From: Clostridia bacterium | GTDB lineage: Bacteria > Bacillota > Clostridia > UMGS1810 | Length of the DNA stretch: 13,925 nucleotides | Assembly: GCA_017549745.1 (NCBI GenBank) | Contig: JAFYUA010000313.1 | Location: 1-13,925, forward strand | Reading direction: 5' to 3' | In this document: positions 1 to 6,684 of the stretch, piece after piece | Layout: the number at the start of each line of letters is the position of its first letter | Numbering within the stretch: the first letter of the stretch is position 1 | Notes under the pieces: model-generated | Told to the model about the DNA's origin: nothing | The model's database searches: none | What the model saw: the letters and a program-made list of their open reading frames with translations, nothing else | Made by a program: the position numbers and the translations under genes

Positions 1-2001
1 CGCGCACCAAACATGGACACCCTTGTGGCTCTTGGTGCGTCAGCTGCATTTGGCTACAGTGTGTTTGCTCTGTTTGCCATGAGCAGTGCGCGAGAAGCAG
101 GCAATGCTGATGCCGTGATGAAATATATGCACGAATTCTACTTTGAATCGGCTGCAATGATTCTCACGCTCATCACCGTGGGCAAGATGCTCGAAGAATA
201 TTCAAAGGGCAAGACCACAAATGCGCTCAAATCCCTCATGGAGCTTGCACCAACAAAGGCAACCGTGATAAGAGACGGCAACGAAATGGTGATTGATGCA
301 TCTGAGCTTAAAGTGGGTGACATTTTCACTGTGAAGCCGGGCGAAAGCATAGCCGCTGATGCAATAGTGCTTGATGGCACCAGCGCGGTTGACGAATCGG
401 CACTCACAGGTGAGAGCATTCCCGTTGACAAAGCAGCAGGCAGCAAGGTGTCGGCTGCCACCATCAACAAATACGGTCACCTCACATGCAAAGCGACGGC
501 GGTGGGCGAAGAAACCTCGCTTGCTGCAATCATCAAAATGGTGAGCGAAGCAGCGGGCAGCAAGGCGCCAATAGCCAAAATAGCCGACAAGGTGTCGGGA
601 ATATTTGTGCCATGTGTGCTCATTGTGGCATTTGTCACCATATTGGTGTGGCTTTTGCTTGGCAAAACGGCAGGCTTTGCGCTTGCAAGGGGCATTTCGG
701 TGCTGGTAATCAGCTGCCCGTGTGCACTCGGGCTTGCAACCCCCGTGGCAATAATGGTGGGAAGCGGAGTCGGCGCCAAAGGCGGCATTTTATTTAAAAC
801 GGCAGAAAGCCTTGAGCAGACAGGCAAGATAGATGTGTGTGTGTTTGACAAAACAGGCACTATTACAAACGGAACCCCTGTGGTAACTGATGTCATAAAT
901 ACGGGAAATGCTGATGAACTAATGAGAACTGCATATTCTCTTGAAAAGCTCAGCGAGCATCCTCTTTCAAAGGCGATTGTTGAATATGCAAACAAAAATG
1001 ATATAGAAAGTTTTGAAATCACAGACTTTGAAATTGTGCCCGGAAACGGCTTGTGTGCAAAGCATGGTGATGAAATCATCAGAGGCGGAAGCGTTGAATA
1101 TATAAAAAGATATGCAAGCCTAGAAACTGATGCAGCACAAAAGTGCGAAGAGCTTGCCGCCATGGGCAAAACCCCGCTTGTTTTTGCAAGTGGCACTCAG
1201 GTGCTTGGTGTGATAGCAGTGGCTGATTCACTAAAGCCCGACAGCATAGAGGCCATTGAAATAATAAAAAAACTGGGCATCAAAACCATGATGCTCACGG
1301 GCGACAACCAAAAGACCGCAAATGCCATTGGCAAAGAATGCGGAGTTGACGAAATAATAGCAGGAGTCTTGCCCGATGAAAAAGCAGGTGTCATAAACTC
1401 TCTGAAAGACGCAGGCATGGTAGCAATGGTGGGCGACGGCATCAATGATGCACCTGCCCTCACAAGCGCTGATGTAGGCATTGCGCTTGGTGCAGGCACC
1501 GACATTGCCATTGACGCCGCCGATGTGGTGGTGACAGGCAGCACAATAAGCGATGTGGCATCGGCAATGCTGCTCAGCAAAAAGACCATCACCAACATAA
1601 AGCAAAACCTTTTCTGGGCTTTTTGCTACAACATCATAGGCATTCCGCTTGCAGCAGGGGTGTGGATACACGCTCTCGGCTGGGAAATGAATCCGATGTT
1701 TGGTGCGGCGGCAATGAGCCTGTCGAGCTTTTGTGTGGTGAGCAATGCGCTCAGACTCAATATGACAAAGCTAAGCAAAACAAAAAAGGAGAATGCAATA
1801 ATGGAAAAGACAGTCAAAATCGAAGGCATGATGTGCCCCCATTGCGAGGCAAGAGTGAAAAAAGTGCTCGAAGAAATCGACGGAGTGCAAAATGTGGTAG
1901 CAAGCCACGAAAGTAACACTGCAGTGATTACATCGACCAAAGAAATTGGCGATGATGTGATAAAAGCAATCATCGAAGAGCAAGGCTATAAGGTTATATA
2001 A
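1..2001 (+). CDS. copA: Copper-exporting P1B-type ATPase with C-terminal HMA domain (5' end missing)
   Basis: Membrane ATPase that pumps Cu(I) out of the cytoplasm. The frame is open to the window edge and the first residues (RAPNMDTLVALG) are internal to the family, so the true start lies upstream. Counting from the Met at position 13, visible motifs are the actuator TGES (132-135), the CPC metal site in a membrane helix (235-237), the phosphorylated Asp of DKTGT (279), the P1B SEHP motif (His316), and GDGINDAP (474-481). YN in FCYNIIG and MSLSS near the end are the helix 7 and 8 residues typical of Cu(I) (P1B-1) pumps. Residues 597-662 are a complete HMA domain with an MCPHC copper site. 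In many CopA proteins such domains are N-terminal; the missing N-terminus cannot be judged here. A convergent terminator follows 3 bases after the stop. No copper regulator is visible in the window. The family call is very secure; copper over silver is inferred from the motifs. Confidence 0.96.
   Translation, partial: RAPNMDTLVALGASAAFGYSVFALFAMSSAREAGNADAVMKYMHEFYFESAAMILTLITVGKMLEEYSKGKTTNALKSLMELAPTKATVIRDGNEMVIDASELKVGDIFTVKPGESIAADAIVLDGTSAVDESALTGESIPVDKAAGSKVSAATINKYGHLTCKATAVGEETSLAAIIKMVSEAAGSKAPIAKIADKVSGIFVPCVLIVAFVTILVWLLLGKTAGFALARGISVLVISCPCALGLATPVAIMVGSGVGAKGGILFKTAESLEQTGKIDVCVFDKTGTITNGTPVVTDVINTGNADELMRTAYSLEKLSEHPLSKAIVEYANKNDIESFEITDFEIVPGNGLCAKHGDEIIRGGSVEYIKRYASLETDAAQKCEELAAMGKTPLVFASGTQVLGVIAVADSLKPDSIEAIEIIKKLGIKTMMLTGDNQKTANAIGKECGVDEIIAGVLPDEKAGVINSLKDAGMVAMVGDGINDAPALTSADVGIALGAGTDIAIDAADVVVTGSTISDVASAMLLSKKTITNIKQNLFWAFCYNIIGIPLAAGVWIHALGWEMNPMFGAAAMSLSSFCVVSNALRLNMTKLSKTKKENAIMEKTVKIEGMMCPHCEARVKKVLEEIDGVQNVVASHESNTAVITSTKEIGDDVIKAIIEEQGYKVI
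1787..1803 (+). promoter_or_regulatory. Candidate internal ribosome site and ATG for a free CopZ-like chaperone
   Basis: Inside copA, AGGAG at 1787-1791 lies 9 bases before an in-frame ATG at 1801, exactly where the C-terminal HMA domain begins. Translation from here would give a 66-residue protein starting MEKTVKIEGMMCPHC, the size and layout of a CopZ copper chaperone. The copA frame is unbroken across it, so the sequence encodes a fusion and perhaps also a free product. The Lys/Glu codons here are naturally AG-rich, so the site could be chance. Confidence 0.4.
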
Positions 2002-2004
2002 AAG

Positions 2005-2044
2005 AAATAGTGAAGAAGCATTTTTGCTTCTTCACTATTTTTTG
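2005..2044. terminator. Bidirectional terminator between copA and pgi
   Basis: A perfect 16-bp stem (2005-2020 with 2025-2040) has a TTTT loop and runs into a T-run at 2038-2044 on the plus strand. On the minus strand the tail is also T-rich (CTTTTATA). It lies 3 bases after the copA stop and 4 bases beyond the pgi stop, so it probably ends both convergent transcripts. Confidence 0.9.
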
Positions 2045-2048
2045 TTGC

Positions 2049-3380
2049 TTATATTCTTTGTTCCAATTCTTTGGAAAGCTCTTCATAGCCCGGTTTGCCA
2101 AGAAGAGCAAACATGTTCTTTTTGTAGGCTTCAACGCCCGGCTGGTCAAAGGGATTGACGCCGAGCATATATCCGCTGATGGCGCATGCCTTTTCAAAGA
2201 AATACACAAGATTGCCGAAATAGTATGGTGTGATTTCGGGAATGTTGATGACCATGTTTGGAGCGCCGCCATCGGTGTGAGCAAGGATTGTGCCCTGAAA
2301 AGCCTTGGTGTTGACAGTGTCCACAGTTTTGCCTGCAAGGAAATTGAGGCCGTCTATATTTTCTTCTTCAAATGGGAATTCCAAATCTTTTTTGGGCTTT
2401 TCTACATTGAGAACCGTCTCAAAAAGAATACGCGCGCCGTCTTGTATATACTGACCCATGGAGTGAAGGTCAGTAGAAAAGCTTACAGATGCAGGGAAAA
2501 TACCCTTTTGGTCTTTGCCCTCGCTCTCGCCATAGAGCTGCTTCCACCATTCTGAAAAATAGATGAGGCATGGCTCATAGTTGACCATGAGCTCAACTGA
2601 TTTGCCCTTGCATCTGAGAATGTTGCGGATTGCAGCATACATATAGCATGGGTTGTCATCATAGGGCTTGGTGTATGCTTCGCGAGCGTCCTGGGCGCCT
2701 TTCATCATCTGGTCAATATTGATGCCTGCTGCAGCAATGGGAAGCAGTCCAACCGCTGTGAGCACCGAAAATCTGCCGCCTACATCATCGGGGATTACGA
2801 ATGTCTCATAGCCCTCAGAGTCGGCAAAGGTCTTGAGAGCGCCTCTGGCTTTGTCGGTGGTGGCATAGATTCTTTCTTTTGCGCCGTCTTTGCAGTATTT
2901 TTCGATGAGCATTGCACGGAGAATTCTGAAGGCTAAAGCAGGCTCAGTGGTTGTGCCCGATTTGGAAATGATGTTCACGCTGAAATCCTTGTCACGCACA
3001 AGGTCGATGACATCGGCAAGATAGCTCGAACTGATAGAATTGCCTGCATATATGATTTTGGGCGTATTCTGCCCTGCTTTGAGATTGTAGAAAGTGTCGG
3101 TGAGCATTTCAATGGCTGCGCGTGCACCGAGATATGAACCGCCTATGCCCACAACCACAAGGATTTCAGAATCTGCCTGAATCTTGGCAGCAGCTTTTTT
3201 GATGCGTTCAAATTCGGCTTTGTCGTAGTTGACAGGAAGGTCGAGCCAACCAAGAAAATCATTGCCTGCACCACTTCCTGAGTGCAAAAGCTCGGCAGCT
3301 GCCTCTGCCTGAATGCGCATGTTGGAAATTTCTGACTCAGAAACAAATCCCTTAAGCTTTGATGTGTCCAAACTAATCAT
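2049..3380 (-). CDS. pgi: Glucose-6-phosphate isomerase
   Basis: Cytoplasmic enzyme interconverting glucose-6-phosphate and fructose-6-phosphate in glycolysis and gluconeogenesis. The 443-residue length matches the short Firmicutes form. Visible motifs are GIGGSYLGA (78-86), the phosphate-binding SKSGTT (139-144), GGRFSVLTAVGLLP (201-214), the catalytic region GESEGKDQKG (284-293), TDLHSMGQYIQDG (303-315), and the C-terminal signature around GVEAYKKN (415-422), which carries the conserved Lys. The ATG start is backed by GGAGG at 3390-3394 (minus-strand reading), about 9 bases upstream. It is the second gene after gpsA, with a 30-base gap and no terminator between them, so co-transcription is likely. 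It ends at the terminator shared with copA. No sign of truncation or transfer. Confidence 0.97.
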   Translation of the reverse strand: MISLDTSKLKGFVSESEISNMRIQAEAAAELLHSGSGAGNDFLGWLDLPVNYDKAEFERIKKAAAKIQADSEILVVVGIGGSYLGARAAIEMLTDTFYNLKAGQNTPKIIYAGNSISSSYLADVIDLVRDKDFSVNIISKSGTTTEPALAFRILRAMLIEKYCKDGAKERIYATTDKARGALKTFADSEGYETFVIPDDVGGRFSVLTAVGLLPIAAAGINIDQMMKGAQDAREAYTKPYDDNPCYMYAAIRNILRCKGKSVELMVNYEPCLIYFSEWWKQLYGESEGKDQKGIFPASVSFSTDLHSMGQYIQDGARILFETVLNVEKPKKDLEFPFEEENIDGLNFLAGKTVDTVNTKAFQGTILAHTDGGAPNMVINIPEITPYYFGNLVYFFEKACAISGYMLGVNPFDQPGVEAYKKNMFALLGKPGYEELSKELEQRI

Positions 3381-3410
3381 GTTTATATACCTCCGTTATA
3401 TATTGGAATT

Positions 3411-4403
3411 TTAATTTTCACTCTTTGGATTGCGCTGCATAAGCTCTACAACTGCATCTTTGGGATTTTTGCCCTCATAGAGCACCTCATAGGCTTTTTG
3501 CACTATGGGCATTTCCACGCCATATTTGCGCGCAAGCTCATACGCCGCCCTGCACGACTGCACACCCTCCACAACCATGTGCACCGAACTGAGGGCTTCA
3601 TCGAGTGATTTGCCCTCGCCAATGAGTATGCCTGCGCGGCGGTTGCGCGAATGCATGCTTGTGCATGTGACAATAAGGTCGCCAATGCCGCTGAGCCCCC
3701 AGAAGGTATCAGCTTCGGCTCCCATAGAGATGCCAAGCCTTGAGATTTCTTTGATGCCCCTTGTCATAAGAGCTGCCTTGGTGTTGTCACCAAAGCCTAT
3801 GCCATCGGTGATGCCTGCACAAAGGGCAATGATGTTTTTGAGTGCGCCTCCAAGCTCCACACCAAGAACATCGGTGCCTGTGTACACGCGGAAGTTGTCA
3901 CTCATAAACACAGATTGTATGTACTCGGCATATTTCACATCATTGCATGCGGCAATGTTGGTGGTGGGAATGCCGAGCGCCACTTCCTCTGCATGAGACG
4001 GTCCCGACATCACCGCAACGCGGCAGTTGGGGATTTCGTCTTCCACAATTTCCGAAAGGGTGCACAAAGTGCCATCCTCAATGCCCTTGGACAAAATGAC
4101 AATCAGAGTGCCGTCGGTGACATGAGGTGCCATGGAGTGGCATGTAGCACGGATTGCTTTGGATGGTGTGACTAAAACTATGAGATTTTTATCCTTAACA
4201 CAAGAGATATCTGCTGTGAAATGAATTGACGAAGGCAATGCAATGCCTGGCAGGAACTCTTTGTTTTCAAGCTCAGAGGCAAGCCGATTGCTCTCATCAC
4301 TGAGCCATGACCACAAAGTGACATCGTGCCCCTGGTTGCAAAGATGTACGGCTGCAGCGGTGCCCCAGCTGCCCGAACCGATAACGGCTATTTTTTCAGA
4401 CAT
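3411..4403 (-). CDS. gpsA: Glycerol-3-phosphate dehydrogenase [NAD(P)+]
   Basis: Cytoplasmic enzyme interconverting dihydroxyacetone phosphate and sn-glycerol-3-phosphate, mainly to supply the glycerophospholipid backbone. At 330 residues it is full length for the family. The N-terminal Rossmann fold has the dinucleotide loop GSGSWGTA (9-16). SKGIE (105-109) and GGALKNI (185-191) supply the two conserved Lys residues (106 and 189), with Lys189 the expected catalytic base. GDLIVTCTSMHSRNRR (241-256) is the substrate-binding signature. The ATG is preceded by an AGGAG site. It leads an apparent gpsA-pgi unit. A candidate promoter sits just upstream, overlapping the end of the MFS-gene terminator, so some read-through from the transporter operon is also possible. 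The family call is secure. Confidence 0.97.
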   Translation of the reverse strand: MSEKIAVIGSGSWGTAAAVHLCNQGHDVTLWSWLSDESNRLASELENKEFLPGIALPSSIHFTADISCVKDKNLIVLVTPSKAIRATCHSMAPHVTDGTLIVILSKGIEDGTLCTLSEIVEDEIPNCRVAVMSGPSHAEEVALGIPTTNIAACNDVKYAEYIQSVFMSDNFRVYTGTDVLGVELGGALKNIIALCAGITDGIGFGDNTKAALMTRGIKEISRLGISMGAEADTFWGLSGIGDLIVTCTSMHSRNRRAGILIGEGKSLDEALSSVHMVVEGVQSCRAAYELARKYGVEMPIVQKAYEVLYEGKNPKDAVVELMQRNPKSEN

Positions 4404-4439
4404 ATTATTTCTCCTGATACAAAATTTTCTAATGTATAT

Positions 4440-4468
4440 ATTTTAACACACAAACAAAAAAAACACAA
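4440..4468 (-). promoter_or_regulatory. Candidate promoter for gpsA-pgi
   Basis: On the minus strand TTGTGT (4463-4468) and TAAAAT (4440-4445) are separated by 17 bases. The -10 matches the consensus at five of six positions, the -35 at three. The -35 lies within the terminator arm and T-run of the upstream transporter gene, so terminator and promoter overlap. Predicted by eye only. Confidence 0.4.
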
Positions 4469-4496
4469 GTATTTGTGATGCAAATACCTGTGTTTT
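4456..4496 (-). terminator. Terminator of the deoR-MFS transporter operon
   Basis: Arms 4460-4475 and 4481-4496 form a 16-bp stem with one G-U wobble in the minus-strand RNA and a 5-base loop. An 8-base U-run follows on the minus strand (A-run 4456-4463 as written). It lies about 34 bases past the transporter stop codon. Confidence 0.85.
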
Positions 4497-4529
4497 ACAT
4501 TTTGTGACACAATATCCGAAAGAGAGTTA

Positions 4530-5735
4530 TCAGAAAAGTCCGCTTTTTTTGCTGAGGGGATATGCCGCCAAAAGGCACACAAGCGTGCCTGCAATGGCTA
4601 TGGCTGTCCACGAAAAGAGAGTGGCGCTCCAGCCAAACGAATCGGAAATCAGAGCCACACCATAGGTGGACACGGCGCTTCCCACATAGGTGCAGCTATT
4701 GAGCACACCCGATATGGTGGACACATTGCCGCTTTTTTTGAAATAGGCAGGAATCATGCATATGAGCATGAGGTTGACTCCATGCATACAACCCGTGAGA
4801 GCTGCCGAAAACACAACCGACATTGCCGCACTGTGGCCTGTGAAAATCTGAATCATGAGTGACGAAAAAGCTCCTGCCCCAAAGATTATGCCTGCGCACT
4901 TGAGCGGATTGGTGAACACCTTTTGGTAGAGCTTTTCAGATAAATGAAAGCACACAAGGCTGAATATGGGGAGCAGAACGCCTGTGAGGATAGAAATGCT
5001 GCTGCTGAGGTTGTAGGTCTCGGATATATATGACGGCATCCATGTGGTCACACCGTCGCGAAGGGCACCCTGCAGCACTATGGCAAGCATTATGAGAAGC
5101 ATGAGAGGTGAAAACACCGAAACAGAGCTTTTGTCAGCTTTGCCGTCGGCACTTTTGCGCACAGGAGCCACACTCGGGCACAAAAGCTGCCAGAGGATTG
5201 TCATAACCACGCCTGCAGCACAAGACACAAAGAACACCATCTTCCAGCCGCTTATTTGAATAAAAAGCGGGGCTGTGAGATACACAAATATGGTGCCCAG
5301 AGAGCTGCCCCACGAAATGCGCACAGTGGCGCGGCTATATTCCTCGCTACTCAGAAACACAGTGAGCATGGCAACAATCGGCGGCCACATGAAGCTCTGG
5401 GCAAAGCCGTTTATGCACCACACCAGAGTCATCTGCCAGGCTGATGAGCAAAACGGAATGAGAAAATTCATTGCAGATGTGAGTGCAAGCCCGAAAAGCA
5501 CAAGCTTTTTGGGGCTGATGCGGTCGCCGCATATGCCGCTTATTATCTGCCCTGCGCCATAGGTGACCGAGATGCCTGTGATTGCCAGAGAGAGAGCAGT
5601 CTTTGAAAAAGAGGTGGCATTTACCATTTCGGAGATTACGGCGGCAAAGTTGATGCGGGTTATGTAGCTCACAAAATATGAACACATAAACAAATACACC
5701 AGTGCTGAAGAACTTAGTCGGCGATTGCTTTTCAT
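4530..5735 (-). CDS. MFS transporter of the organophosphate:phosphate antiporter type (GlpT/UhpT-like)
   Basis: A 401-residue integral membrane protein with about 12 hydrophobic helices and a hydrophilic central loop near residues 190-210. The first helix reads CSYFVSYITRINFAA. Its Arg27 aligns with the GlpT/UhpT phosphate-binding Arg, and Arg226 in LRDGVTTWMPSY aligns with the second one in helix 7. Keeping both supports uptake of a phosphorylated compound (sugar phosphate, glycerol-3-phosphate or phosphoglycerate) in exchange for phosphate. The loop YGAGQIISGICGDRISPKK (59-77) is the MFS helix 2-3 signature. The gene starts 2 bases after the deoR stop, with its AAGGAAGG site inside the end of deoR, so the two are translationally coupled and probably co-regulated. 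Which substrate it carries cannot be read from the sequence. Nearby gpsA and pgi would suit glycerol-3-phosphate or hexose phosphate. Confidence 0.85.
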   Translation of the reverse strand: MKSNRRLSSSALVYLFMCSYFVSYITRINFAAVISEMVNATSFSKTALSLAITGISVTYGAGQIISGICGDRISPKKLVLFGLALTSAMNFLIPFCSSAWQMTLVWCINGFAQSFMWPPIVAMLTVFLSSEEYSRATVRISWGSSLGTIFVYLTAPLFIQISGWKMVFFVSCAAGVVMTILWQLLCPSVAPVRKSADGKADKSSVSVFSPLMLLIMLAIVLQGALRDGVTTWMPSYISETYNLSSSISILTGVLLPIFSLVCFHLSEKLYQKVFTNPLKCAGIIFGAGAFSSLMIQIFTGHSAAMSVVFSAALTGCMHGVNLMLICMIPAYFKKSGNVSTISGVLNSCTYVGSAVSTYGVALISDSFGWSATLFSWTAIAIAGTLVCLLAAYPLSKKSGLF

Positions 5736-5737
5736 GA

Positions 5738-6511
5738 TTATATACCTTCCTTTGTTATGACATTGAATCCGTTTTCGCGGTATAGATTTTTGATTTCATC
5801 ACTAAGAGCAGAATCTGTGATATATGTGTATTCCCCTCTCAGTTCGCTCGTTTTGTACAGTGCAGTTTTTTCAAACTTTGAACTGTCGGCAAGCACAAAG
5901 ACCTCTCCTGCCGATGAAAAGAGCTTTTTCTGAACTCGTGCAAGCTCGGGCGTGTTGTCACCGAGCCCAAATCCCAAAGACACTGACAACGGAAAAACAA
6001 ACGCCTTGTGCACTCTGAGATTGTCGAGCGCGTCACACACCATGTCACCATAGCATGAATTTTCGTGCTTCATATATTCACCGCCACACAAAACGACCCT
6101 GATGCCGTCTGATTTGGACAAAATGCTCACCACATCGAGCGAATGAGTCACCACAGTGAGTTTGGAAAAATGTTCTCTTAAAGCTTTGGCAAAAAATACT
6201 GCCGTGCTGCCTGTGTCAACTGCTATGATGTCACCGTCGGATATATAATTCATTGCTACGGCTGAGAGCTCTTCCTTGAGCTCATCATTTTCGACAATGC
6301 GCTCCTCAAAGGAATAATACTCTTTCATCTCTCCCACCGAAACTGCACCGCCATGTACGCGGCAAAGGCTACCCGCCTTTTCCATAGCTATGAAATCACG
6401 CCTCACCGTCTCTACCGACACATTGAACCTTTTGACAAGGTCACTCGTAGTGACGGCGCGCTGCTTTTTTAGTATTTCAAGTATTTTCTTTTGTCTTTCT
6501 GATGTAAGCAA
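5738..6511 (-). CDS. DeoR-family transcriptional regulator of sugar metabolism
   Basis: DNA-binding repressor of the DeoR/GlpR type, which usually responds to a phosphorylated sugar. The N-terminus MLTSERQKKILEIL leads into a winged helix-turn-helix with the recognition helix around SVETVRRDF (32-40) and the wing ending RVHGGAV (51-57). The C-terminal sugar-isomerase-like sensor has DTGSTA (99-104) as the probable phosphosugar loop and ADSSKFEKTALYK, the family's late signature. Start choice: GTG at 6520, GTG at 6514 and TTG at 6511 are all in frame. TTG at 6511 is preferred because GAGGTG (6518-6523) then sits 6 bases upstream and the protein begins MLTSERQ, as DeoR proteins usually do. A GTG at 6520 would lie within that ribosome site. 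Length 257 residues (260 from 6520). It probably controls itself and the coupled transporter through the repeats upstream. Confidence 0.93.
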   Translation of the reverse strand: MLTSERQKKILEILKKQRAVTTSDLVKRFNVSVETVRRDFIAMEKAGSLCRVHGGAVSVGEMKEYYSFEERIVENDELKEELSAVAMNYISDGDIIAVDTGSTAVFFAKALREHFSKLTVVTHSLDVVSILSKSDGIRVVLCGGEYMKHENSCYGDMVCDALDNLRVHKAFVFPLSVSLGFGLGDNTPELARVQKKLFSSAGEVFVLADSSKFEKTALYKTSELRGEYTYITDSALSDEIKNLYRENGFNVITKEGI

Positions 6512-6523
6512 CACATTCACCTC
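6509..6523 (-). promoter_or_regulatory. Ribosome site deciding the deoR start
   Basis: On the minus strand GAGGTG (6518-6523) is followed after 6 bases by TTG (6509-6511). The in-frame GTG at 6518-6520 overlaps the Shine-Dalgarno itself and is therefore an unlikely start. GTG at 6512-6514 is possible, but its spacing is tighter. Confidence 0.6.
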
Positions 6524-6543
6524 ACATTTTCAACAATATCCAC

Positions 6544-6572
6544 ATTATTGCACATTTTTTCACAAATGTCAA
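6544..6572 (-). promoter_or_regulatory. Promoter of the deoR-MFS operon
   Basis: Minus-strand TTGACA (6567-6572), a perfect -35, is followed by a 17-base spacer and AATAAT (6544-6549), which matches the -10 at five of six positions. It lies about 30 bases upstream of the deoR start. One repeat copy fills its spacer and another lies just upstream. Confidence 0.75.
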
Positions 6573-6598
6573 TGGCCGTTTGCACAAAAAAACACAAA
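6548..6598. repeat. Tandem repeat, candidate DeoR operator
   Basis: Two 19-bp copies of TTGCACA-N6-CACAAA lie in the same orientation at 6548-6566 and 6580-6598. Their start points are 32 bp apart, close to three helical turns. All 13 defined positions are identical while the central six bases differ (all T versus all A), which argues for selection on the flanks. Copy 1 lies in the deoR promoter spacer and touches its -10; copy 2 lies just upstream of the -35. Each copy has a weak TTG...CAA dyad. A further inverted repeat, CAACAAT-N6-ATTATTG (6531-6550, one mismatch), covers the same -10. This arrangement fits repression of deoR by its own product; binding is inferred. Confidence 0.6.
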
Positions 6599-6625
6599 CC
6601 TTCCAAATACTTTTGTAATTTTGCA

Positions 6626-6654
6626 TTGATTACGCAGAAAAATTGTAGTATAAT
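6626..6654 (+). promoter_or_regulatory. Promoter of the methionine synthase operon
   Basis: Plus-strand TTGATT (6626-6631), a 17-base spacer and a perfect TATAAT (6649-6654). Transcription would start near 6661, leaving only about 24 bases of leader before the ATG at 6685. That is too short for a cobalamin or SAM riboswitch. The site is divergent from the deoR promoter. Confidence 0.8.
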
Positions 6655-6684
6655 TTCAATATGAAATATAGTGCGAGGTAAGAT

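Noticed and set aside
477..1196. 239-residue minus-strand open frame opposite copA
   Set aside because: It is antisense to an unmistakable copA frame containing CPC and DKTGT. Its serine/proline/leucine-rich translation is the usual shadow of codon-biased genes and it shows no recognisable domain.
2010..2555. 181-residue plus-strand open frame opposite pgi
   Set aside because: It overlaps the copA terminator and lies antisense to conserved pgi motifs. Its translation is low-information and no promoter or good ribosome site is seen.
3505..3996. 163-residue plus-strand open frame opposite gpsA
   Set aside because: Shadow of the gpsA frame, with Ser/Pro/Met-rich translation and no family signature.
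6521..6684. Possible cobalamin or SAM riboswitch upstream of the methionine synthase operon
   Set aside because: The gap is short, A/T-rich and filled by two divergent promoters. No B12-box or SAM-type paired structure is visible.
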